This document shows, one piece after another, positions 45,481-53,707 of a DNA stretch of 64,000 bases. Position 1 is the first letter of the stretch; each line of letters begins with the position of its first letter. Under the pieces are notes generated by a model that made no database searches, was not told the origin of the DNA, and was given only the letters and a program-made list of their open reading frames with translations. The translations under genes were made by a program, and so were the position numbers. This DNA is from Roseofilum reptotaenium CS-1145 (GTDB taxonomy: Bacteria; Cyanobacteriota; Cyanobacteriia; Cyanobacteriales; Desertifilaceae): assembly GCF_028330985.1 (NCBI RefSeq), contig NZ_JAQMUE010000088.1:1-64000 (forward strand), written 5' to 3'.

Positions 45481-46257
45481 ATGTTTTCTTCTATCCTTGC
45501 ATCTTCTTCCTTATCTTCAGAGCAACAATGTCAACCCATTCCTGCTCCCTCTGAACCCTTACAATACCGAGCGATCGGCTTAATTCGAGGCCGGTATTAT
45601 TCGGGAGATCACTTAACTCAGGGCACTCTAGTCACTTCAGATGGCACAGAAATTGATGCGGTTTTGCTCGGAAGAATGATGAGTTTGATCAAAAAACATC
45701 TAGATTTGGATGTCGAGCATCTCTGGGTGGTTTATCCGCGCACCCGAGAAAAAGAGGACGATTTACATACGCAAATATTGGGAGTTTGGGAACCAGAAAC
45801 TCTCGATTCACCTGAACCTTCTGGACAAAATTTACATCCATTGATGGGTGATAATTATTTCTCAATTCGGGGAGAAGTGGTGTTCCATTCTCTACAAACA
45901 GGAGAGGTGAAGATTAAGATCAATCAAGCGCCACGCAAAAAAGGGGAAAAACCGCGATCGTTTAAGCTCACACTCAAAGGGGCTTTGACGGGTAAAATAC
46001 TTCATCATTTTTGGGAATTCCATGTTACCCGAGAAGGCACGGATTTGGTTATTCAAGAGGCGTTATGTATAGGACCACTGCCTAGATCGACAAAACCGCG
46101 ATCGGCTCGCGCTACAGGTCGCCCCAGAAGAGGGGGTCAGTTTAAGCACCGAAGCGTCGGTACTCCTAAACCAATTTTGTCGAGTTCTGGCTCACCTCGT
46201 CCCCAGATTATGCCTCCGAATCGGATGGAGCGCCGAAAATCTACTTCAGAATCTTGA
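45481..46257 (+). CDS. Conserved cyanobacterial hypothetical protein
   Basis: A 258-residue protein. The central part (about 25-195) is a compact alpha/beta region: LQYRAIGLIRGRYYSGDHLT, then GTLVTSDGTEIDAVLLGRMM and LWVVYPRTREK. The C-terminal 60 residues are basic, Pro/Ser/Arg-rich and probably disordered (RPRRGGQFKHRSVG), which suggests nucleic-acid binding. I recognise no named family. A TATAAT at 45384-45389 lies about 90 bases upstream and may be a -10 box. The next gene starts four bases after its stop, so the two are probably coupled. Confidence 0.75.
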   Translation: MFSSILASSSLSSEQQCQPIPAPSEPLQYRAIGLIRGRYYSGDHLTQGTLVTSDGTEIDAVLLGRMMSLIKKHLDLDVEHLWVVYPRTREKEDDLHTQILGVWEPETLDSPEPSGQNLHPLMGDNYFSIRGEVVFHSLQTGEVKIKINQAPRKKGEKPRSFKLTLKGALTGKILHHFWEFHVTREGTDLVIQEALCIGPLPRSTKPRSARATGRPRRGGQFKHRSVGTPKPILSSSGSPRPQIMPPNRMERRKSTSES

Positions 46258-46261
46258 AGTT

Positions 46262-46780
46262 GTGGCGATCGCAATTTGTCCAGGATTTCATCCTCCTTCC
46301 TTAACCGATGAGTTTCTGGAAGTGATGGATCTGCCGGCTCCAAGAATCCGATCAACTGGGTGTCCACTCGATGGAAAGAGCTTGTTTAAGGAGTGGGTGG
46401 ACGCTTTCGGAGATCCCAGAAATTGTGAGTATAAAATCACGGTTATTAGCTATAGCGCTGGAGGAGTAGGGGCGATCGCTGCTTGTTGGCTCTGGCATCA
46501 AGCAGGGGGCCAGATTCAGTCCTTAATTGCTCTAGATGCCTGGGGTGTTGTGTTAATGGGACCCTTTCCTATTTATCGCCTCAGTCATGATTATTTTACC
46601 CATTGTAGTTCTAGTCTTTTGGGTTTAGGAGATGGGGGATTTTATGCCGATCCAGGAGTAGATCACTGGCAGTTATGGCGATCGCCCCATACTGCGATCG
46701 GTTATGGTCAAATATACGGCAAAACGTGGGAATTAAAAATGACTGCGGCTGAGTTTATCCAATCAGTTTGTAAGGGATAG
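46262..46780 (+). CDS. Putative alpha/beta-hydrolase-like protein
   Basis: A 172-residue protein from the GTG at 46262 (MAIAICPGFHPPSLTDEFLE). The segment KITVISYSAGGVGAIAACWL is a nucleophile-elbow motif (GxSxG-like, here YSAGG), followed by LIALDAWGV and a late His (GVDHWQLWRSPHTAIGYG). It resembles small alpha/beta hydrolases of unknown substrate. Start and spacing suggest coexpression with the preceding gene. Confidence 0.65.
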   Translation: MAIAICPGFHPPSLTDEFLEVMDLPAPRIRSTGCPLDGKSLFKEWVDAFGDPRNCEYKITVISYSAGGVGAIAACWLWHQAGGQIQSLIALDAWGVVLMGPFPIYRLSHDYFTHCSSSLLGLGDGGFYADPGVDHWQLWRSPHTAIGYGQIYGKTWELKMTAAEFIQSVCKG

Positions 46781-46804
46781 GGAGATAGGGAAGAGGAGAG
46801 TTAG

Positions 46805-46850
46805 CATACTTTACTATTGCCTCAAACTATAACCTAACCGTCCTAACGTA
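46805..46850. repeat. Partial MITE-like repeat
   Basis: CTATTGCCTCAAACTATAAC followed by CTAACCGTCCTAACG matches the internal part and one arm of the element at 32889-33003 (in reverse orientation), and also 57601-57630. Confidence 0.65.
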
Positions 46851-46866
46851 ACGAGTTCAATATCAA

Positions 46867-47241
46867 CTACCAAAGGGGCAAAATGGGGGTAATGCTTTCC
46901 TGATTGGATTCCGATACTTTACTCCAATGGTGGGAGTTGATAGCCTCAGAAGCCACAGTTTTTACTAAGGTTGTCTGTTGAGGATCGATAATTTCAGACG
47001 ATCCATCCCAGTCATTTTCCTGTTTTCCAGAGGAGATCGCTGGACTAAACCAAACTAACGCAGTACTGCCACTCGCTCCTAAAATAATCGCTAAGGGCAC
47101 AAACTCACTCTTCACCACTTTTACAATCGGAATACAAAGAGCTAACATGACTACCGCACAGGGCCAAATAATCGCAGTAGCTGCAATTTTTGCCCCTCGA
47201 CCTCCTGAATGACGCTCTACTCGATGCACTTGTTTAACCAT
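46867..47241 (-). CDS. Small membrane protein, unknown function
   Basis: 124 residues from the ATG at 47241 (MVKQVHRVERHSGGRGAKIA), which has GGAGG eight bases upstream. The frame is open to 47457, but that extension crosses a heptad repeat and overlaps the divergent gene. Two hydrophobic segments (AIIWPCAVVMLALCIPIV; FVPLAIILGASGSTALVWF) make a helical hairpin, followed by a polar tail. Function not recognised. Confidence 0.65.
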   Translation of the reverse strand: MVKQVHRVERHSGGRGAKIAATAIIWPCAVVMLALCIPIVKVVKSEFVPLAIILGASGSTALVWFSPAISSGKQENDWDGSSEIIDPQQTTLVKTVASEAINSHHWSKVSESNQESITPILPLW

Positions 47242-47426
47242 TAACTGAGCCTCCAATTTAGGGAATAGGGAATGAATAAGCTGTTTAGTTGCCCAACAGA
47301 AAATCTTTCTACTGAAGACGTATACTATAGCAGTTGATAGCCCATACTTGACTATCAACTGTAATAAGGGGAAAACCCGTTTTTCTTGGATTATCTTTTG
47401 CGTAGCGCGAAGCGCTGTAATCTTCC

Positions 47427-49073
47427 ATGTACCGTAATTTTTGGTCTCTTTGCTCACCTAACCGTTTGCTGAGAGTTGATCGCCGCATAGATCGATTCTG
47501 GACGTTTGGATTCCTAGTAGCAGCTCTGGTGCTATTTTTGATTAATCTAGGAGGTGTGGCCTTAAGAGATTGGGATGAAGGAACCATTGCCCAAGTTGCC
47601 CGCAATATTAGCCTCTCTTCTAGTTGGCAAGGTTGGTTATTTCCCACGTTATCCGGATTACCCTATTTTAATAAACCCCCCCTAGTGCATTGGTTAATTG
47701 CTCTGATGTATCAATCGGTGGGGGTGAATGAATGGGCAACCCGTTTACCTTCTGCGTTACTTACTGCTACCTCCGTTCCTATCTTTTATAGCTTAGGTTT
47801 GGAAGTGTTTCGACAACGGCTGCCAGTTATTTTTTCTACCTTAATTTATTTAACCTTATTACCCGTGGTTCGCCATGGCCGGTTAGCGATGCTAGATGGG
47901 CCAGTTTTATGTTTTTTGCTTTTGATGATGCTATTTGCTGTCAAGGGACGGCGTAATGTTCGCGATAGTCTCGGTTTGGGGTTAGGATTGGGTCTAATTG
48001 CTCTGACAAAAAGTATTTTAGCACTGTTATTGGGGGCGATCGCATTCCTGTTTTTAGCTTGGGATACTCCCCGTCTACTCAAGTCCGTTTATCTGTGGAG
48101 TGGGATCATCTTAGGTCTCATTCCAGTTGCGCTCTGGTACGGTCTACAACTGTTCCATTATGGAGATCCGTTTTTAGAAACCGGATTAGTGCATCAATCA
48201 TTTAGTCGCATTTGGCAGTCTGTGGAAAATCGTTCTGGCCCCCCATGGTATTATCTGCTGGAAATTCTGAAATTATCCCTTCCATGGTTGTTGATGGTTA
48301 TTCCCGGTTTAGGATTAGCTTGGCAACACCGGAGTCTGAGTTGGGGAAAATTGGTTTTAGTCTGGGGAGGGGTTTATTTTACAGCGATTTCTATCATGAG
48401 TACCAAATTACCTTGGTATGTTCTGCCTTTGTATCCCGCCTTAGCGTTAGCTGGAGGTGCGCAACTGACAGAATTTTGGCGGGCCTATTCCCAAGGTGTT
48501 CCGCGATTGAAATCGAGGTTTATTAAAAGCTTAACTGGAAGTTTTTGGGGATTAGCGATCGCCTCTTGGGGGGCTACCCTATATGTGATGATCGCTCAAC
48601 CCGTTTCTAGTTGGATAATTCCTGCGCTCTTTGGGTCTATTGCCCTTACTTTGACAGTCGTTAGCCTTTTATTTCAACAGGGTGATTATCAGTTTATTGG
48701 GATTTTAGGATGGGGATTGTATGTGTCGTTGTTTCTATTGATGGCTTCTCCAATTTGGGTTTGGGAACTTGAAGAAGGATTTGCGGTTAAACCCGTGGCT
48801 GAAGTACTGATTGCCTATACTCCGGTGAAACAACCGATTATGACCAATTATCCCCATGGTCGTCCTTCTCTAGATTTTTACAGCGATCGCCGCCTGATTC
48901 CCGCCAATTTTGAGCAAATTCTCCACACTTGGTCTCAATACCCCCAACCCTATCTCCTTTTAGACAAAGCAGGATTAGAGGAACTCGAAGCCCGTTTTCC
49001 CCAGGGAGTCCAACGCTTAGGATCGGCAGAAGGTTGGACATTAGTCACCAAATCTTCAGCTTTTTTGGGTTAG
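47427..49073 (+). CDS. Glycosyltransferase family 39 (ArnT/PMT-like)
   Basis: A 548-residue polytopic membrane protein with about 11-12 helices. The first periplasmic loop holds the family motif ALRDWDEGTIAQVARNI, with the catalytic D-E, and LPYFNKPPLVHWLIA (KPPL motif). Such enzymes move a sugar from a polyprenyl-phosphate donor to lipid or protein at the outer face of the membrane. Acceptor unknown. The 3' end overlaps the convergent zinc-ribbon gene by four bases. Confidence 0.9.
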   Translation: MYRNFWSLCSPNRLLRVDRRIDRFWTFGFLVAALVLFLINLGGVALRDWDEGTIAQVARNISLSSSWQGWLFPTLSGLPYFNKPPLVHWLIALMYQSVGVNEWATRLPSALLTATSVPIFYSLGLEVFRQRLPVIFSTLIYLTLLPVVRHGRLAMLDGPVLCFLLLMMLFAVKGRRNVRDSLGLGLGLGLIALTKSILALLLGAIAFLFLAWDTPRLLKSVYLWSGIILGLIPVALWYGLQLFHYGDPFLETGLVHQSFSRIWQSVENRSGPPWYYLLEILKLSLPWLLMVIPGLGLAWQHRSLSWGKLVLVWGGVYFTAISIMSTKLPWYVLPLYPALALAGGAQLTEFWRAYSQGVPRLKSRFIKSLTGSFWGLAIASWGATLYVMIAQPVSSWIIPALFGSIALTLTVVSLLFQQGDYQFIGILGWGLYVSLFLLMASPIWVWELEEGFAVKPVAEVLIAYTPVKQPIMTNYPHGRPSLDFYSDRRLIPANFEQILHTWSQYPQPYLLLDKAGLEELEARFPQGVQRLGSAEGWTLVTKSSAFLG

Positions 49074-49486
49074 GGTTCGAGTTCCAGTTGTGGATGTAGC
49101 GATCGCATAATTTGACTGCCTTGTTGCATCCAATGGGGAATAGGATTATCTAACTCTTTTAACCGTTCAGTGGCAGCTAAGGCAAAACTAAACAGTACAA
49201 TACTAGCCATCACCGTGATCCAACAGGGGGGTTTAGCACTACCAAAATCTCTCATTACCCTCGCTAGGGGATGACTTTGACGGCGCAATAATTGACTGGA
49301 AATGAAGGGTTTCAACTTGAATGGATCGCGGACATAATGGCCACTCTTGCTGACCACTAATCGTTGATGACAATAGGGACAGATATACAATCCACTCTGC
49401 AACTGTCCTAACGGTAAGACCTGGACTTGATGACAAATGGGACAAGTCGAGGAGTGACTCTCAAAATTAAATGTATCTGCATTCAT
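49070..49486 (-). CDS. Zinc-ribbon membrane protein, unknown function
   Basis: A 138-residue protein. An N-terminal zinc ribbon is formed by two CxxC pairs (STCPICHQVQ and YICPYCHQRL). A basic linker and one membrane helix (WITVMASIVLFSFALAATE) follow, with a short tail. Topology suggests a cytoplasmic ribbon. Not assignable to a named family. Confidence 0.7.
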   Translation of the reverse strand: MNADTFNFESHSSTCPICHQVQVLPLGQLQSGLYICPYCHQRLVVSKSGHYVRDPFKLKPFISSQLLRRQSHPLARVMRDFGSAKPPCWITVMASIVLFSFALAATERLKELDNPIPHWMQQGSQIMRSLHPQLELEP

Positions 49487-49571
49487 TGCACTTATGCGTT
49501 GAAAACCCTTTTTATTTTACCCCAGACCTAGGGAGAAATCAGGTTAAGAATCCTTACTCTTTTGAGGCGGT

Positions 49572-49647
49572 CTCCAGATTCACTCTGTTCTGGAGTCTTC
49601 TTCCTGCATTTCTCCCCTGAACCCGAATTCACGGGCGTGGATTCAGG
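49572..49647. terminator. Two hairpins between the zinc-ribbon and cyAbrB genes
   Basis: CTCCAGA (49572-49578) pairs with TCTGGAG (49589-49595). CCTGAACCCG pairs with CGGG and TTCAGG at 49616-49647. They lie downstream of the cyAbrB gene on its strand and could end its transcript. Neither is followed by a T-tract. Confidence 0.4.
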
Positions 49648-49690
49648 AGGTTAGATTGCCCACTGGTTGCTCGAAAGGGAGAGCAAATAC

Positions 49691-50083
49691 TTATTCTTCG
49701 GCGTTATCTTCACCTCCGATTTGCTTCAGATGAATATGTTTGCGACCTAAAGAGATTTCAAACTCATCACCCTGTTGCAGATTCATCTGCTTAGTATAGG
49801 CTGCTCCAATGAGTAAGTTGCCATTCGATTGAACCGTAATCCGATAGCTGGCACTGCGTCCGCCCCGTCCATTCGATGAGCTTTTCCCATCCAGCTCAAT
49901 TCCTTCTGCATCGATCAATGCATTGAGGAATTTCATCATATTCACCCGTTCTACTCCACCTTTAGTGAAGGTACAGTAGCCACATGCTTTCGCTTTCTCT
50001 TCTTTACTCAGGTGGTCTAGCTCTTTAACCTTGTCAACTAACTCTTGACCGACTAGAGGTTTTGTTTTCTCTGCTTTACTCAT
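49691..50083 (-). CDS. cyAbrB-family transcriptional regulator
   Basis: A 130-residue protein of the cyanobacterium-specific AbrB family. The N-terminal KAKACGYCTFTKGGVERVNM is the conserved cyAbrB segment. The C-terminal SYRITVQSNGNLLIGAAYTK with LQQGDEFEISLGRKHIHL is the AbrB-like swapped beta-barrel DNA-binding domain, unusually placed at the C-terminus as in this family. cyAbrB proteins regulate carbon and nitrogen genes, including those for CO2 uptake and hydrogenase. Whether this is the cyAbrB1 or cyAbrB2 type is not decided here. Confidence 0.92.
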   Translation of the reverse strand: MSKAEKTKPLVGQELVDKVKELDHLSKEEKAKACGYCTFTKGGVERVNMMKFLNALIDAEGIELDGKSSSNGRGGRSASYRITVQSNGNLLIGAAYTKQMNLQQGDEFEISLGRKHIHLKQIGGEDNAEE

Positions 50084-50312
50084 TACTTAATGGCTCAATT
50101 TAGAACTGTTTTCAGTTTAACTGATATTTGCCGAAAAAAAAAAGGTTTTTCTTTCCAACGGCTAGTAACAATATATTACAACACCTGGCACAAAAGTTGG
50201 CCCATGTCAGAATAAAATCGTGACCTCAGACAACCGAATGCTAAGTAAGCGATTGTGAGGGTTTCCATGGAGGTCATAAGTCACCCCATCCGATTAATAG
50301 ATTGCCCTAAAG

Positions 50313-50756
50313 ATGAAGTTGACAACCCGGGGTCATTATAGTGTTAAGGCCCTGTTAGATTTAACCTTACAACCCGGCTATGGCCCATCATCTGTCCAGG
50401 CGATCGCCACTCGTCAAGATATCTCGGCTGCCTATTTAGAAAAACTCTTAATTCAACTGCGAGAAGCAGGCTTAGTTTATTCGGTTCGAGGGGCACAAGG
50501 AGGCTACGGTTTAGCCCATCAACCTGCCCATATTTCTCTGGGGCAAATCCTCGAAGCAGTCGGTGAAAGCTTACCTTCTCTAGCCAATCGTCCTCCCGAT
50601 AGCAATCAAGTAGAAGACTGGGTAACCTATAGTTTATGGAATCGCCTCCATCAAAAACTTAAAGAATCCCTGTATACTATTTCCCTAGAAGATCTCTACT
50701 TCGATGCTCGTAGTTGGCAAGCCTCCCAAGGAGAAGCCAGTAATTTTGTGGTTTAG
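50313..50756 (+). CDS. Rrf2-family transcriptional regulator
   Basis: A 147-residue winged-helix regulator: MKLTTRGHYSVKALLDLTLQ; the recognition helix ISAAYLEKLLIQLREAGLV; and the wing SVRGAQGGYGLAHQP. The three cysteines that hold an Fe-S cluster in IscR and NsrR are absent (there is no Cys at all), so it must sense something else, as CymR does. It lies 11 bases before cbiB and is probably cotranscribed with it. Confidence 0.92.
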   Translation: MKLTTRGHYSVKALLDLTLQPGYGPSSVQAIATRQDISAAYLEKLLIQLREAGLVYSVRGAQGGYGLAHQPAHISLGQILEAVGESLPSLANRPPDSNQVEDWVTYSLWNRLHQKLKESLYTISLEDLYFDARSWQASQGEASNFVV

Positions 50757-50767
50757 GGCAAAAACTT

Positions 50768-51736
50768 ATGGTATTCTTCTGGCCCCAGATCGCTTTAGCG
50801 ATCGCCTCAATTCTGGATTTTGCGATCGGCGATCCTTGGCATTGGCCTCACCCCGTTCAACTCATGGGAAAACTGATCGCTCAGGGCACAGAGTTTATCC
50901 TTAAATCTTTCCACTCTCCCCAGAGCCAACGGTGGGCAGGAGTTATCCTAGGGCTTACCGTCATAGGCGTGGCGGTTCTAGTTAGTGATAGAATCATCTG
51001 GCTGGCTAACAAGGGTCATCCTCTCCTAGGAATTGGTCTCGAAAGCATACTTTTAGCCAGTTGTTTTGCGGGCAGAAGCTTACACCATGCTGCCCTGGAT
51101 GTCCTCAATCCTCTACAAGCTGGAGATCTCCCCAGCGCTCGCCAAAAGCTCAGTTTGTATGTAGGTCGAGATACCCAAACCCTCGATGAACCAGAAATTC
51201 TTCGGGCCGTCCTAGAAACGATCGCTGAAAATGCCATTGATGGTGTGACAGCGCCTCTCTTTTATGCTATTTTGGGCAGTCTAATTCCCGGTTTGGGAGG
51301 ACTCCCTCTGGCGATGGGGTATAAGGCTGCCAGTACCTTAGATTCGATGATTGGTTATCGAGAATCTCCTTACTTATATATCGGTTGGTTTAGTGCCAAG
51401 CTGGAAGACTTACTAACTTGGCTTCCCTGTCGCTTAACAGTGATTACTCTGGGTCTATTATCCGGTCAATTAAAAAAAGTTTGGGTTCTGTGCAAACGGG
51501 ATGCAGTCCATGACCCTAGCCCTAATTCTGGCTGGAGTGAATGTGTCTATGCAGCCATTTTAGGAGTGCAATTAGGGGGAGTCAATCGCTACGGCTCAAC
51601 GATCAAAATCAAACCCCTTTTAGGCGATCGTATCCACCCCATTACCCCCACTTCTATCCGCCAAGCCCTAAGCCTAACTCGCCATTGTTTTCTCATTTGG
51701 TTAGGGTTAGGGATTAGCCTGGGATTACTCCTCTAG
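50768..51736 (+). CDS. cbiB: Adenosylcobinamide-phosphate synthase CbiB (CobD)
   Basis: A 322-residue membrane enzyme that joins the aminopropanol arm to adenosylcobyric acid in B12 synthesis. Motifs: LDFAIGDPWHWPHPVQLMGK at the N-terminus; SARQKLSLYVGRDTQTLDE; VLETIAENAIDGVTAPLFY; and YKAASTLDSMIGYR. Several membrane helices are evident. The other B12 gene in view, cobJ/cbiG, is 21 kb away. Confidence 0.95.
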   Translation: MVFFWPQIALAIASILDFAIGDPWHWPHPVQLMGKLIAQGTEFILKSFHSPQSQRWAGVILGLTVIGVAVLVSDRIIWLANKGHPLLGIGLESILLASCFAGRSLHHAALDVLNPLQAGDLPSARQKLSLYVGRDTQTLDEPEILRAVLETIAENAIDGVTAPLFYAILGSLIPGLGGLPLAMGYKAASTLDSMIGYRESPYLYIGWFSAKLEDLLTWLPCRLTVITLGLLSGQLKKVWVLCKRDAVHDPSPNSGWSECVYAAILGVQLGGVNRYGSTIKIKPLLGDRIHPITPTSIRQALSLTRHCFLIWLGLGISLGLLL

Positions 51737-51862
51737 GATTGGGGATTAGACCTCTCCTGAGCGACCGGGTCGATCGCCCTCGCTTTTTTCCGGTGAATCA
51801 ACGATAATTAGAAGAGAGCTTCCCCGAAACTTGTCCGAAGTACTCCCTATCTCGGTGCAATT

Positions 51863-52405
51863 ATGGCCACTCAAATTGTTGAAATTCTTGATGCTGACGA
51901 AATTCGTCGCACCTTAACTCGGTTAGCCTCCCAAATTATTGAAAAATCAGGGGAATTATCCCAAATCGTGCTATTGGGTATCCATACCCGTGGAGTTCCT
52001 TTGGCCCATTTAATTGCTGAACAAATCACGTTGCTCGAACAAACTCCGATTGCGGTGGGAGCATTAGATGTGACATTTTATCGGGATGACTTGGAGCAAA
52101 TTGGCGTGAGAACGCCGGCAAAAACGGAAATTCCCCTAGATTTATCGGGGAAGATCGTCGTTTTAGTTGATGATGTCATCTATAAAGGACGAACGATTCG
52201 AGCTGCTCTGAATGCAGTCAGTGATTATGGAAGACCGGCAGAAATTTGGTTGGTGGTGTTGGTGGATAGGGGCCATCGCGAACTGCCTATTCACCCCGAT
52301 TTTGCGGGGAAACAGTTGCCCACCTCTAGGGAAGAAAAGGTGAAAGTTTACTTAAAAGAGGTGGATGGCCGGGATGCTGTAGAATTACAGCGCTTCGAGC
52401 TGTAA
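51863..52405 (+). CDS. pyrR: Bifunctional pyrimidine regulator / uracil phosphoribosyltransferase
   Basis: A 180-residue PRTase: [32 protein letters not shown], and the PRPP loop [20 protein letters not shown]. PyrR has uracil PRTase activity. In Bacillus it also attenuates pyr operons by RNA binding, but in cyanobacteria the regulatory part is unproven. No pyr genes are adjacent. Alone between cbiB and dapB. Confidence 0.94.
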   Translation: MATQIVEILDADEIRRTLTRLASQIIEKSGELSQIVLLGIHTRGVPLAHLIAEQITLLEQTPIAVGALDVTFYRDDLEQIGVRTPAKTEIPLDLSGKIVVLVDDVIYKGRTIRAALNAVSDYGRPAEIWLVVLVDRGHRELPIHPDFAGKQLPTSREEKVKVYLKEVDGRDAVELQRFEL

Positions 52406-52437
52406 TGTCATCAGTTACAGAAACTAAACCCTATAAA

Positions 52438-53265
52438 TTACAGAATCTTCTCCAGACCATAGACCAGAGTTTTCAATTCTAAGACTTTACGAATAGCTAA
52501 CAGAACGCCAGGCATATAGCAAAGGCGATCGCTGGTATCGTGGCGTAAGGTATATAATTCTCCAGGGGAACCGAATAAGACTTCCTGATGGGCAATTAAC
52601 CCGGGAAGGCGCACGCTATGAATCCGAATATTCTCATCCGCTAAACCACCCCTCGCTCCCGCTATATTTTCCTTCTCCTTGACCTTGGGAGGATTATAGG
52701 ATTTACCTAACTCACCTAACAATTGGGCCGTTTTTATCGCTGTTCCACTGGGAGCATCCGCTTTCTGGTCATGATGGAGTTCAATAATCTCTACATGGTC
52801 AAAATATTTTGACGCTTGGATGGCCGCCTGTTGTAATAGAACCATACCAATAGAAAAATTCGGAATTACTAAACACCCCGTACTGGCTTTATCGGCAAAT
52901 TCTGCTAATTCCTGGAGTTGTTGGGGACTCAGACCGGTTGTCCCGACCACAGGACGAATACCATAGGCGATCGCACTGCGCACATTTTCATAGACCGAAT
53001 CCGGGTGCGTAAAATCTACCATCACCCCCAACTGACTCTCTTGAGTCGCATAGGCTAACATCGACTCCAACTGATTCAGAACAGGGACTTCTAGAGGGCC
53101 ACATCCAGCTACTTCTCCTACATCCTTGCCATTATGATCCGGATTGAGATCCACCCCCCCAATCAACTTCATATCTTCAGCTTGGGAAACAGCCTTAATG
53201 ACCTCTCGGCCCATTTTCCCGGCTGCACCATTGACAATTACTGGAATCGGCCCATCGCTCATCAT
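52438..53265 (-). CDS. dapB: 4-hydroxy-tetrahydrodipicolinate reductase
   Basis: 275 residues from the ATG at 53265, fixed by AGGAG eight bases before the second of two adjacent ATGs; the frame is open to 53295. It reduces HTPA with NAD(P)H in the lysine and diaminopimelate pathway. Motifs: [18 protein letters not shown] (nucleotide loop); [20 protein letters not shown]; the active site [15 protein letters not shown]; and [19 protein letters not shown]. Complete. Confidence 0.97.
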   Translation of the reverse strand: MMSDGPIPVIVNGAAGKMGREVIKAVSQAEDMKLIGGVDLNPDHNGKDVGEVAGCGPLEVPVLNQLESMLAYATQESQLGVMVDFTHPDSVYENVRSAIAYGIRPVVGTTGLSPQQLQELAEFADKASTGCLVIPNFSIGMVLLQQAAIQASKYFDHVEIIELHHDQKADAPSGTAIKTAQLLGELGKSYNPPKVKEKENIAGARGGLADENIRIHSVRLPGLIAHQEVLFGSPGELYTLRHDTSDRLCYMPGVLLAIRKVLELKTLVYGLEKIL

Positions 53266-53707
53266 CAACTCCTGAATCATAAAACAAACAAGCACAATTG
53301 GCAGATCACCCCTTGGCGTTAAGTCCTCTAGAAAGACACAATAGAACAGTTAGGGGATCAGAGGCTTATCCTATCATGACCCTTGACATTCCAACATAGA
53401 TCAACTGTCTTCTTCAGATGATCCGGTTCCGTTGGCAATCTCCTTGGAGAGAGGATAATAACAATCTTTTATCTTTGACTAAAACTTAAATGGACTTAGA
53501 GATCTATGACCCTCAGCCATCATAAAATCTATTATCATAGCTCAATATTAGAACAAATCTCAGTCCTAATCTGAGCGGATGTAACGATACTTCCTCGCCA
53601 AGTAAGTTTCTCCATCTAAATCTAATTGCTAAAACTCCAGATGTGACAGGGTGCGACAAGCAGCAAGACGGTTTGCCGCTGATGCCAACCATACCAACCA
53701 TAAAAAC
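53266..53707. other. Intergenic region dapB to PAS-cyclase
   Basis: Divergent promoters for dapB and the cyclase gene must lie here. No hairpin, repeat or small gene was recognised. The cyclase frame is open from a GTG at 53651. Confidence 0.45.
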
